Source: Amylostereum areolatum (taxonomy: Eukaryota > Basidiomycota > Agaricomycetes > Russulales > Stereaceae). From it: 64,000 bases of DNA. How positions within the stretch are numbered: position 1 is the first letter of the stretch; each line of letters starts with the position of its first letter. This document shows, one piece after another, positions 1 to 8,400 of the stretch. Position numbers and translations under genes: made by a program. A model generated the notes under the pieces. The model was not told the origin of the DNA and did not search any database. It saw only the letters and a program-made list of their open reading frames with translations. The stretch is from contig SAXG01000003.1 of the NCBI GenBank assembly GCA_012932865.1, positions 62,001 through 126,000 of the forward strand, in the 5' to 3' direction.

Positions 1-150
1 CGAACTGCTATGCGCTGAATACTGGGAGGGCAAGATCCGCCGCCTTTATCGCCACGATATGGAGGGCTACATCTGGAAATTGCCTTGGATATCCCTTCAA
101 TATGATGGCGAGAAAAGGATTCCACACCCTTTATGCCTCGAGTGGGCGAA
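1..150 (+). pseudogene. FunK1-family kinase A, upstream fragment cut by a retrotransposon
   Basis: From base 2 the frame reads a kinase C-lobe segment (an EGKIRRLYRHDMEGYIWKLP-type stretch) that matches the two other FunK1-type copies in this window (near 15470 and 24750). The frame runs to base 150 and stops being kinase where the LTR begins. After removing the element and one copy of its 5-bp target duplication (GCGAA), it continues without a shift at 7670. The N-terminal and catalytic parts lie outside the window. FunK1 proteins are fungal-specific, kinase-like proteins, often in large, fast-changing families. The gene was intact at this site before insertion; the insertion very likely inactivated it. 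Confidence 0.8.
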
Positions 151-607
151 TGTCATGAACGGTCTATAATTTTCTTTTTACTTTACATCGGTTACACGCT
201 TTAGGACTTATTGGCTTATCACCGGCCCGGCTCCACTTCGGCCCGGACCCGGTTCATCTATATCCCACCCGGGCCCACGTGACTCATCTCGGCCCGGGTC
301 TGACTCCTTTCCCCTGACTCATGCTGTACAATACTGACTCATGCTGTGCTCTTTTACATACGACTGCTTACTTATACTTGGTCTGCTTACTGATCGCCGT
401 GTATTGGTTGCTTACCTAAGTCTCTCTCCTCTCATGTATATAAGGCTCCCTCTCGCTGTACATGGTCCCTATCTCGAGCTAGTCAATTCTACCGACTTTG
501 CTTGCTTTCCCTTGTCTGTCGCCGTGTCTGATCGGCTCCCCTCTGTCGTCCTCTTCCTCTGTCAGCTTTGTCGTAACTTGGTGCTGTCGCACTAGTCGTT
601 GCTGACA
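151..607 (+). repeat. 5' LTR of chromovirus 1
   Basis: The repeat starts TGTCATGAAC and ends TTGCTGACA. A TATA box (TATATAA) lies at 437-443, and the likely transcript start is about 34 bp downstream near 471. Three TGACTCA motifs (280-286, 315-321, 335-341), the binding site of Gcn4/AP-1-type bZIP factors, lie 96-157 bp upstream of the TATA box. The first is fused to a CACGTG E-box. Confidence 0.95.
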
Positions 608-619
608 TAAGCTCGAGAT
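471..619 (+). promoter_or_regulatory. Self-priming signal of chromovirus 1 (R start paired with primer site)
   Basis: ATCTCGAGCT at 471-480, the predicted 5' end of the transcript, is the exact reverse complement of AGCTCGAGAT at 610-619, two bases past the LTR end at 607. This is the geometry of Tf1/sushi elements, where the first ~11 nt of the RNA fold onto the primer-binding site and prime reverse transcription in place of a tRNA. No tRNA 3' end match was recognised here. The shared core CTCGAG is itself palindromic, so the match is less independent than its length suggests. Confidence 0.75.
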
Positions 620-1078
620 CTGTTTACTCTTGCACCACCCTACGACCGTCCCTACGTACTGTAGCGTAGTAGTAGTAGTACCCGTCTGGTACTGACCTTG
701 TTCTTCCCCCGTGCCGCCCTAGACCGTTGCCCCCAGAGTACGCGACTCGTTACCCTGACATTGTGGTCGTGCGCACGTATACCGGTGCCGGCTTGACGTT
801 TCCTCGAAACGTTACACCTACTCGAGACTCTCCAATACCAGGAGTTGAAAGCTCAGAGGTGACAGTAGAAGGTGCACCTTTGGTGTAGGAAACGAGTAAA
901 AGCGGCGAAAGGAAAGCGGTTTAGGAAGTCTTTGGGCTCGTGTCCCCTAGACGAAGAGACAGCCAACAGGTCGAGAAGACTGAGGCAGACCGTCTTGCGA
1001 TCTCATAACAGAACCACCTTCCCTCGACAAAATCTTCCCTTGCCGCACAGAGTAACCATTTCGACTGGGGGCTCGTGC

Positions 1079-1480
1079 ATGGAAGATTGGCGCTCGCAAG
1101 TACAAGAATTCATCCCCATCAGCCACGACACTATCATCTCCCTCATCAACGAATCTAAAGACCCTTGGGCCTGGCACAATTGGAAGGTCGCCCTCGGCGT
1201 AGAAGAACTTGAAGACTCCATCATAGACATCCACTTCTATCGCCTCAAAATAAGCGAACAAGGAAACGGAAACCTCTACGTCTACTCCTGCCCATACGTC
1301 ACCTACCGCTACAAACTCGAGCAACCCCCAAAATCCTTCTACGCGCCCAACGAGAAAATACCAGTAGACACTCGACACACCCACCGCCTCCTTACACCAG
1401 GCAACACCCCCAGCCCCACACCAGAGCCAGAGGTCATCGACCTCACCCAGCCAGAGGTCATCGACCTCACCCACTTATAA
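1079..1480 (+). CDS. Leader ORF of chromovirus 1 (possible N-terminal Gag extension)
   Basis: This is the first ATG after the predicted transcript start, and it opens a 133-codon frame ending at TAA (1478-1480). The same frame then stays open for 102 codons straight into the gag ATG at 1787, so only one stop separates the two. The C-terminal end is a perfect 24-bp tandem repeat (1426-1473) encoding VIDLT twice, which matches the SUMO-interacting motif type. No similarity to a known domain was recognised. It could be a separate leader protein, or an N-terminal Gag extension made by stop readthrough; a simple inactivating mutation of a longer gag is the third option. The other chromovirus here has the same layout. 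Confidence 0.55.
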   Translation: MEDWRSQVQEFIPISHDTIISLINESKDPWAWHNWKVALGVEELEDSIIDIHFYRLKISEQGNGNLYVYSCPYVTYRYKLEQPPKSFYAPNEKIPVDTRHTHRLLTPGNTPSPTPEPEVIDLTQPEVIDLTHL

Positions 1481-1786
1481 ACAATTCCCTCGTTCGGACT
1501 CAACGGCTCCGACTCCAGTTCTGACTCCGACACCGACGTTGAGGACGAAAACTGCTACATATATCCCCTCCCTCTAGGCTTCACTGAACGAGGAAACGAC
1601 TTCTTTGTCCAACTCGGAGACACCACTGTCGAAGTCGCCTTTGTAGCAACCCAAACAAGTGGCATCAGTTGGTACTTCGCCAACGAAAGCCAAGACGACC
1701 TCACTGAAGCCGACTTCAACCTCATCGCCGCCTCCGCCCTACCGCCTGTCACTGACGAAGACTTCTCCGACCTCGACGAACCAATC

Positions 1787-3043
1787 ATGGCTGCCCAGTG
1801 GATCCGCACCGACCCCCAACCCCCTCTCCCCGCCGAACTTGCCAACTGCACCGAAATCGGTGGAACATGGAACATCGTCATCGGCCAAACTGGCTCTCCC
1901 ATCCAACACATGAATAACGGCACCGACGATGCCTGGCTCATGGAAGTAAATGGCCAATGGGTCGCCATCCCTGCCGTGCTTGTTGCTGCCCTCAACCTGC
2001 CACCCCCCACCGTCAACGTCACGGCCCCCCCCATCACCGTCAACCCCCCTGCGGTCACTGTTAGTGCCCCAGCCGCCGCCGCCGCCAGACCCCCCCGAAA
2101 GAAAGTCCACGCGAAAACTCCTGAAGGCTTCTCTGGGAAACGAGAGGACTTCAATGACTGGATGCGGTCGTGCGAGGAATACATGCGAGCCGCTGAGGAT
2201 GACCTCGTGACGGACAAGGACAAAGTCCTCTTCATTCTCACCTACATGACGGGGGAGGCAGCACGCACCTGGAAGGCCGAGTATGAGGATGCACACTTGG
2301 CCAATGGAGCCATGGTCGCCTGGGTGGACTTCCACAAAGCACTCAAAGGGGCCTTCACCGACGTCAATGAGCAGCACCGTGCCGCAGTCGAACTGGACGG
2401 GTTCAAACAGACGAAGGGTACCACTGCCCATGAATACTTCGCCAAGTTCGAGCAACTCGCAAGGAAGGCAGGATACTCCACGGCGCAGGACCCTATCCAC
2501 CTCATGCAGCTGCTCAAACACAACGTCTACTATCGGACCATCGACTCCATCTACGACAGCGGTCACGTTCCTCAGAAATATGAGGACCTCAAAGAGCGCA
2601 TCATCCTGATCGACGGTCTGCGACAGGAGCGGGAGGACCTTAAGACCCAGCGCAGTGGACCCGTGCAGAACCAAAAACCCAAAGGACAAGGATCGTCCAA
2701 TGGGCAACAAGGGGGGCAGGTCCCATGGCGCCGCGATGGAACCGGCACGGTGCACGGTGGCAAAGGTCAGCCAATGGACGTCAACCGTGTCGACATCAAG
2801 GGGCGATGCTTCCGCTGCGGACAGAATGGCCACCAGGTGCGGGACTGCAGGGTGGACGTGAAGAACATCCGAGACATGTGGGGGAGGGACCGGTACACGG
2901 AACCACCAAAGCGGGAGGCTCGAGCACAGACGTTCGAGACGCCCACCGCCTGGGCTAGGAGCCTGTCGGCCGAAGATCGGAAAAGCGTGATGGACGCGCT
3001 TCAAGCTCAGCCGAAGGTGGAGGAGAAGAAGGAGGGTTTTTGA
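1787..3043 (+). CDS. Gag of chromovirus 1
   Basis: A 418-residue protein. Roughly residues 100-250 read as a Ty3-type capsid domain (FSGKREDFNDW, TYMTGEAARTWKAEY). A proline/valine-rich low-complexity stretch precedes it. A CCHC zinc knuckle (CFRCGQNGHQVRDC, about residues 342-355) near the C-terminus should bind RNA during particle assembly. The ATG at 1787 is the next ATG after 1079, since none lies between. The stop TGA (3041-3043) immediately follows a canonical -1 slippery heptamer, so a fraction of ribosomes should continue into pol. Confidence 0.92.
   Translation: MAAQWIRTDPQPPLPAELANCTEIGGTWNIVIGQTGSPIQHMNNGTDDAWLMEVNGQWVAIPAVLVAALNLPPPTVNVTAPPITVNPPAVTVSAPAAAAARPPRKKVHAKTPEGFSGKREDFNDWMRSCEEYMRAAEDDLVTDKDKVLFILTYMTGEAARTWKAEYEDAHLANGAMVAWVDFHKALKGAFTDVNEQHRAAVELDGFKQTKGTTAHEYFAKFEQLARKAGYSTAQDPIHLMQLLKHNVYYRTIDSIYDSGHVPQKYEDLKERIILIDGLRQEREDLKTQRSGPVQNQKPKGQGSSNGQQGGQVPWRRDGTGTVHGGKGQPMDVNRVDIKGRCFRCGQNGHQVRDCRVDVKNIRDMWGRDRYTEPPKREARAQTFETPTAWARSLSAEDRKSVMDALQAQPKVEEKKEGF
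3034..3040 (+). promoter_or_regulatory. -1 ribosomal frameshift site, GGGTTTT, on the gag stop
   Basis: In the gag frame the codons are GAG GGT TTT TGA. The heptamer G GGT TTT fits X XXY YYZ exactly, and after a -1 slip the next codon is TTG at 3040, the first codon of the open pol frame. Frameshifting at this position is inferred from the match and the frame relation. Confidence 0.8.
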
Positions 3044-6000
3044 GGGGGCTGACGATGTACACGGCATCTGAAGCCCAAGTTTCTGTCTCTCGCTCATCTG
3101 GTTTTGTGGTGCCTCGGTGGCCTGGTTCTCGTTTACACATGCGCATTGTTGATTCGGACTGTACTACTACAGGGGATATCCCCATTATGACTTCTCTTAC
3201 GGACTCTATCGGTACGGGCACGCGTCCCGTTGTTATTTTAGATACTCAGGCTTCGATTTGTGAGCCTTCGGCTTTGGATATGGCTTCGGTTTCAGCTTCA
3301 GTTTTGGATACGGCTTTGGATACGGACTCGGTTTTGGATATGGACCCTGTGAAGTCAGGGACAACGCCGTGCGATGGAAGGGGCACGGCGCCCAAATCAT
3401 GTTATATGGCACCTGGAACGGCTCAATGGACGCTTCGTCGCTTAAGGGAAGACAAACCCGAAAGTGCGATTGCAATCCTTCGCATCTGGACACACCACCG
3501 ACGCCGTGACGAGGCTACTTATGAAGCCATCAAGGAAATAACTGGCATGAGAGACGAGTTAGCATGTCAAGCTCTACTAGAGCTCGCCACTCCTATGCAG
3601 TTCATACGCTCCTCCAGCACCAAGGAACAAACGGTCATTCCCACACAACTGGTGGTAGATTCCAAGCGCATTGTCAAAGCTCTCGCACTCCTGGACAGTG
3701 GTTGCACTGGCTCGTGTATCAACACGAAGTTTGTGCAGGAAAATCACATCCCCACGCGACGGACTGCTCGCCCAATCCCAGTACGAAATGCAGACGGCAC
3801 TCTCAACGCAGGAGGTCCCATCACGGAATATGTCACACTTCGCCTAAATATTCAAGACCATGAAGAAAACATTGACCTGGCGGTCTCCAATCTAGGAGAT
3901 ACGGACCTTTTCATTGGACACGAGTGGCTAAAGAAGCACAACCCTCACATCGACTGGAAATCCGGGTCAATTGAATTCGACCGATGCCCTATCAGCTGCT
4001 CTCGTCCCCCTCCCCTCCTCAATATCGATGATGATGAAGAGGAGGAGGAAGAGCCAGTCCACATGGAAAAGGACGAGCAGCTGTTTGCCTTCGACTGGGA
4101 TGGCTACAAAGCGACATACCACATCCGGACCCATGCATCGGACATTGCAATTGAAGAGCACGCTAAGAAAAAGGAACAGACCTTCTCTGAGCGAGTCCCA
4201 ACGGCGTACCACGAATTCAAGGACATCTTTGACAAAGACGACTTCGACAAGCTCCCTGAGCGACGCCCATGGGACCACGCCATTGAGCTCACTCCTAACT
4301 TCAAACCGGTCGATTGCAAAGTTTACCCCCTCACATTGGACGAGCAGAAGCAACTGGACGCCTTTCTGGAAGAGAACCTGAGATCTGGCCGGATCCAACC
4401 GTCCAAATCACCCATGGCCTCCCCATTCTTCTTCATCAAGAAAAAAGACGGCTCGCTACGTCCTGTGCAGGACTATCGAAAGCTCAATGAGATGACAATA
4501 AAGAACTGTTACCCGCTCCCGCTCATCCAAGAGTTGGTTGACAAACTTAAAGGAGCACGGCACTTTACCAAGCTCGATGTCCGATGGGGGTACAACAATG
4601 TTCGGATTAAAGAAGGGGACGAGTGGAAAGCTGCATTCCGCACGAACAAAGGTCTCTACGAGCCTACGGTCATGTTCTTTGGACTCACCAACTCCCCGTC
4701 TACGTTCCAAGCCATGATGAATGACCTGTTCAAAGACTTGATCCACCAAGGAGTCGTGGTCGTCTATTTGGACGACATCCTCATCTTCACACATACGCTA
4801 GAAGAACATCGTCGGATAGTCAAGGAGGTCCTTCGGATCCTGCGAGAAAACAAACTCTATCTGAAGCCAGAAAAGTGCGAGTTTGAGAAGGCAGAAATCG
4901 AATACCTGGGCATGATTGTCGGCGGAGGAAGGGTTCGCATGGATCCAGCAAAGGTCGCGGCAATCACCAATTGGCCAGCCCCCAAAACGAAGAAACAACT
5001 TCAATCATTTTTGGGCTTTTGCAACTTCTACCGTCGCTTTATCAAGGACTTCAGTGGCATTGCTCACCCAATGACTAAACTCACTGGGAAGACGGAATGG
5101 GTCTGGGACACCCCACAGCAGGAGGCTTTTGAGGAACTCAAGCGACGTATAACATCGCAGCCAGTTCTAGCAATCCCTACAGACGATGGACAGTTCCGTG
5201 TCGAGGCGGACTCCTCTGACTATGCCACGGGCGCGGTACTTTCGCAACAACAGGACAATGGCAAATGGCACCCGGTCGCCTTCCTCTCAAAGTCCCTCAG
5301 CGAAGCTGAGAGGAACTATGAGATTTATGACAAGGAATTACTGGCTATCATGACGGCGCTAGAGGAATGGAGACAATACCTCATGGGGGCACGACAGGAG
5401 TTTGAAATCTGGTCGGATCATCGCAATCTCACGTACTTCCGCAAGGTGCAGAAGCTAAATCGGAGACAAGCACGATGGTTAACGGAGCTACAAGAGTATC
5501 ATTGTACGCTACTCCACAAGCCTGGCAAAACAATGGGTAAACCCGATGCTATTTCCCGACTAGCGGGCCTTGAGAAGGGGGAGAAAGACAATGAAAACAT
5601 TGTCCTCCTGAAACCAGAACTCTTTCGCGCCCTCAACCATGCAGGAATTATAACCAATGGACCTGACAATGTCTTCATTGAGCGGATTCAGGAGGCTACC
5701 TTACTCCGAGACCATGCAGTAGAACGCGCCTTAGCACTCAAAGTGAAGGGATGGCTGGAACACGCAGATGGAACGATCACCTGGCAACACAGACTCTATG
5801 TCCCAAGAGACAAAGGACTCCGTGCAGACATCATCCAAGCTCATCATGACGGCCCGCTTGTCGGTCACCCAGGACGATACAAGACCCATGAGCTCATCAC
5901 GCGCAACTACTGGTGGCCTGCCATTAGAGACGATGTCCGGAAATATGTTGAAGGATGTGAGACCTGCCAACGTACCAAGATTAGACATGATCGCATTGCC

Positions 6001-7215
6001 GCTCCACTCCACCCACATGACCCGCCACAAGCGCCTTGGGAGCATGTATCCATCGACTTTGTCATGCCGCTCCCAGTCTCGGATGGAAAAGACGCCATCT
6101 GCAATGTGAACTGCATGGGTACCAAGCAGGTTGTATTCTGGGCCACGACCAAAGACCTAACGGAGGACGAACTCGCCTTTGAGTACCTACGCAAGGTGGT
6201 CCCCCATCATGGAATTCCTAGAAAGATCGTCAGCGACCGTGGCAGCGTGTTTGTCTCCAAATTCACCACGGCATTGTTCCAACTGTTAGGCATTGAAGGG
6301 AACCCGTCCACGGCGTATCACCCTCAGACGGACGGACAGACCGAACGCTCCAACATGACCATGGAAAACTACCTTCGCATCTTCGTCAATCAACGACAGG
6401 ACAATTGGACACGTTACCTCCCACTTGCCATGACTGCGCTCAACAACATGGTCCATAGTTCGATTGGGATGTCTCCCAACTTTGCCAACTATGGTCGGGA
6501 ACTCTACCTGGGGACAAACCCTCGACGTGAGACAGACAACCCATCGGCGAACGAGTTTGCACAACGCATGCGAGACATCTATGAGGAAGCCCGCTCTGCG
6601 CTAAAGGCAGCACAGGATGATCAAAAGCGCTTTTACGATCGCAAGAAGGACGAACCAATAGATTACAAAATCGGCGACTTCGTCTGGCTGGAAGCCAAGA
6701 CCAGAGATGGCCAAACCGTAATCAAAACGGCACGTCCTATGCAAAAGCTAGATGACAAGCGCTTTGGTCCTTTCGAAATCCTGGAAAAAGTCGGAGCATC
6801 GGCTTACAAGCTTCGCCTCCCTGCATCCTGGTCACGAAAACATCCGGTCTTCAACGAGTCCCTCCTATCCCCACACAACGGTCCCGCCTTTGACAATCAG
6901 AAAGCACCTGCACCTCCACCCCCAGAGTTAGTCCAAGGAGAGGAAGTCTATGAGGTCGAAAGGATTATAGATTCCAAGAAAGTTGGTCGCGGCTTCAAGT
7001 ACCTTGTCAAATGGAAAGGCTACCCAGACAATGACAATACTTGGGAACCTCTTGCCAATCTCCAGAATGCCAAGAAACGTATCGACGACTTCCACCGCGA
7101 GCACCCGGGTGCCCCGAAACCTGCACGTCTTAATCGTTGGGAACTCCTGGCGGAAGAGGAAGCTGGATCTGATTGCGACGAGGACGTCAAATCTAAGGAA
7201 GGGGTGATGTCATGA
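3040..7215 (+). CDS. Pol of chromovirus 1: protease, RT, RNase H, integrase, chromodomain
   Basis: The 1391-codon frame is entered by the -1 shift, not by its own ATG. Aspartic protease: LLDSGCTGS near residue 218. Reverse transcriptase: VYLDDILIF near 575. RNase H: an ADSSD start near 723, then YDKELLAI and WSDHRNL. Integrase: an HHCC zinc finger (HHDGPLVGHPG ... CETCQ) near 935-975, then core acidic positions in SIDFV, SDRGS and QTDGQTERSN. A C-terminal chromodomain (YEVERIID ... YLVKWKGYPDNDNTWEP) starts near residue 1304. The integrase segment normally reading like VVVDRLTK is replaced by a NVNCMGTK-type stretch, so integrase function is uncertain. The frame runs 8 bp into the 3' LTR. Confidence 0.95.
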   Translation: MRGLTMYTASEAQVSVSRSSGFVVPRWPGSRLHMRIVDSDCTTTGDIPIMTSLTDSIGTGTRPVVILDTQASICEPSALDMASVSASVLDTALDTDSVLDMDPVKSGTTPCDGRGTAPKSCYMAPGTAQWTLRRLREDKPESAIAILRIWTHHRRRDEATYEAIKEITGMRDELACQALLELATPMQFIRSSSTKEQTVIPTQLVVDSKRIVKALALLDSGCTGSCINTKFVQENHIPTRRTARPIPVRNADGTLNAGGPITEYVTLRLNIQDHEENIDLAVSNLGDTDLFIGHEWLKKHNPHIDWKSGSIEFDRCPISCSRPPPLLNIDDDEEEEEEPVHMEKDEQLFAFDWDGYKATYHIRTHASDIAIEEHAKKKEQTFSERVPTAYHEFKDIFDKDDFDKLPERRPWDHAIELTPNFKPVDCKVYPLTLDEQKQLDAFLEENLRSGRIQPSKSPMASPFFFIKKKDGSLRPVQDYRKLNEMTIKNCYPLPLIQELVDKLKGARHFTKLDVRWGYNNVRIKEGDEWKAAFRTNKGLYEPTVMFFGLTNSPSTFQAMMNDLFKDLIHQGVVVVYLDDILIFTHTLEEHRRIVKEVLRILRENKLYLKPEKCEFEKAEIEYLGMIVGGGRVRMDPAKVAAITNWPAPKTKKQLQSFLGFCNFYRRFIKDFSGIAHPMTKLTGKTEWVWDTPQQEAFEELKRRITSQPVLAIPTDDGQFRVEADSSDYATGAVLSQQQDNGKWHPVAFLSKSLSEAERNYEIYDKELLAIMTALEEWRQYLMGARQEFEIWSDHRNLTYFRKVQKLNRRQARWLTELQEYHCTLLHKPGKTMGKPDAISRLAGLEKGEKDNENIVLLKPELFRALNHAGIITNGPDNVFIERIQEATLLRDHAVERALALKVKGWLEHADGTITWQHRLYVPRDKGLRADIIQAHHDGPLVGHPGRYKTHELITRNYWWPAIRDDVRKYVEGCETCQRTKIRHDRIAAPLHPHDPPQAPWEHVSIDFVMPLPVSDGKDAICNVNCMGTKQVVFWATTKDLTEDELAFEYLRKVVPHHGIPRKIVSDRGSVFVSKFTTALFQLLGIEGNPSTAYHPQTDGQTERSNMTMENYLRIFVNQRQDNWTRYLPLAMTALNNMVHSSIGMSPNFANYGRELYLGTNPRRETDNPSANEFAQRMRDIYEEARSALKAAQDDQKRFYDRKKDEPIDYKIGDFVWLEAKTRDGQTVIKTARPMQKLDDKRFGPFEILEKVGASAYKLRLPASWSRKHPVFNESLLSPHNGPAFDNQKAPAPPPPELVQGEEVYEVERIIDSKKVGRGFKYLVKWKGYPDNDNTWEPLANLQNAKKRIDDFHREHPGAPKPARLNRWELLAEEEAGSDCDEDVKSKEGVMS
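7195..7204 (+). other. Polypurine tract of chromovirus 1
   Basis: AAGGAAGGGG ends three bases before the 3' LTR start at 7208, the expected position for the primer of plus-strand DNA synthesis. Confidence 0.75.
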
Positions 7216-7664
7216 ACGGTCTATAATTTTCTTTTTACTTTACATCGGTTACACGCTTTAGGACTTATTGGCTTATCACCGGCCCGGCTCCACTTCGGCC
7301 CGGACCCGGTTCATCTATATCCCACCCGGGCCCACGTGACTCATCTCGGCCCGGGTCTGACTCCTTTCCCCTGACTCATGCTGTACAATACTGACTCATG
7401 CTGTGCTCTTTTACATACGACTGCTTACTTATACTTGGTCTGCTTACTGATCGCCGTGTATTGGTTGCTTACCTAAGTCTCTCTCCTCTCATGTATATAA
7501 GGCTCCCTCTCGCTGTACATGGTCCCTATCTCGAGCTAGTCAATTCTACCGACTTTGCTTGCTTTCCCTTGTCTGTCGCCGTGTCTGATCGGCTCCCCTC
7601 TGTCGTCCTCTTCCTCTGTCAGCTTTGTCGTAACTTGGTGCTGTCGCACTAGTCGTTGCTGACA
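7208..7664 (+). repeat. 3' LTR of chromovirus 1
   Basis: 457 bp, same length and start/end as the 5' copy and identical by eye. It is followed by the GCGAA target duplication at 7665-7669, where the kinase frame resumes. Confidence 0.95.
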
Positions 7665-7669
7665 GCGAA

Positions 7670-8111
7670 CGAGAATCTAAAGTCGGTTCAGAACGCCAAA
7701 CTCTCATTCCACACAAGCCTCAGGGGGTTGCGACCGCTGTCGATTTGGGAACCACAGTGGGAGTTCACGCGAAAACTCGTCCAGGTGGTGACCACTTTGC
7801 ACTTGGCTCGTGAAAAAGTCAGAGACGCTCAAGTCCCAGAAAACACGCGGAGGCTAGTTTACGAGGAGTCGCCGCCACCCGAACTCGCTCTTGTACAAGA
7901 TATACAGGATGCTGCACCTCAAGATGCATTGGATTTTCCGCCTGAAGTCGAATATCAACTTGTTTGGGAGGTTCTGAGGAGGGTTGAAGGACCAAGAGGG
8001 TATTTGTTCTACCGACGACATCTTGGACTACCTGTCGACCTTCCTGACTTACCGCAAGCCTTGAGGGATACGATTGCCCCATGCTTCTTACAAAGAACTC
8101 CCTCCACTTAA
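7670..8111 (+). pseudogene. FunK1-family kinase A, downstream fragment
   Basis: The continuation of the frame broken at base 150. It reads from the retained AA of the target site (WAN codons) to a stop at 8109-8111. The tail contains a conserved block, DALDFPPEVEYQLVWEVLRR, that also ends the two other FunK1-type copies (near 23000 and 25110). No stop or shift is present in this part, so the insertion is the only lesion seen. Confidence 0.75.
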
Positions 8112-8200
8112 TTCTCAATGGGTACCGTTTTCCCCACAGTCCACCTTGTCATTATCGATCGTCACTCAGTCCTGCGCACAGTGCGCGTAAACGTTCACCT

Positions 8201-8400
8201 GGCGATGCGCTGGATTTCTCCCTTGAAGTTGAATGCCGACTTGTTTGGCATGTCATGAGGGAGGTTGAGGACCCGGCAGGGTACGCGTACTATCGAGGAC
8301 TTTTTGGTCTGTCCTACGACATCATGCCTACATTACCGAAGGCTTTGAAGGCTGCGATTGCTCCATTTTTAGTGTCGAAAGGTCCAACTAAACGGATGGT
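8201..8400 (+). pseudogene. Second copy of a FunK1 C-terminal tail
   Basis: Starting near 8203 the frame reads DALDFSLEVECRLVWHVMRE and continues through a segment parallel to the tail just upstream. It is a diverged partial duplication of the last ~60 residues of the kinase, with no catalytic part in front of it. The frame runs on to a stop at 8477-8479 without further similarity. Confidence 0.6.

Larger units (their letters stand above)
151..7664 (+). mobile_element. Chromovirus 1: complete Ty3/gypsy LTR retrotransposon with chromodomain
   Basis: A 7514-bp element is flanked by 457-bp LTRs that read as identical and by a 5-bp target duplication, GCGAA, at 146-150 and 7665-7669. The order is LTR, self-priming site, leader with a short ORF, gag with a CCHC knuckle, pol (protease, reverse transcriptase, RNase H, integrase, chromodomain), purine tract, LTR. 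Pol lies in the -1 frame relative to gag. Matching LTRs and open gag and pol frames indicate a recent insertion and possibly an active element. It interrupts a FunK1-type gene in the sense orientation. The chromodomain and the self-priming signal place it in the Tf1/sushi-like branch of chromoviruses (inference from family knowledge). Confidence 0.96.

Noticed and set aside
341..595. 84-codon ORF inside the LTR, repeated at 7398-7652 and on the minus strand at 10345-10599
   Set aside because: It is present only because the LTR is repeated; it spans the TATA box and the transcript start, so it is not a plausible gene.
947..1474. 175-codon minus-strand frame opposite the leader ORF
   Set aside because: A product of codon bias in the sense frame, with repetitive VDDLWL from the 24-bp repeat; no independent support.
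1739..3097. 452-codon minus-strand open frame opposite gag of chromovirus 1
   Set aside because: A shadow of the C-ending codon bias of gag on the other strand; no start context or domain.
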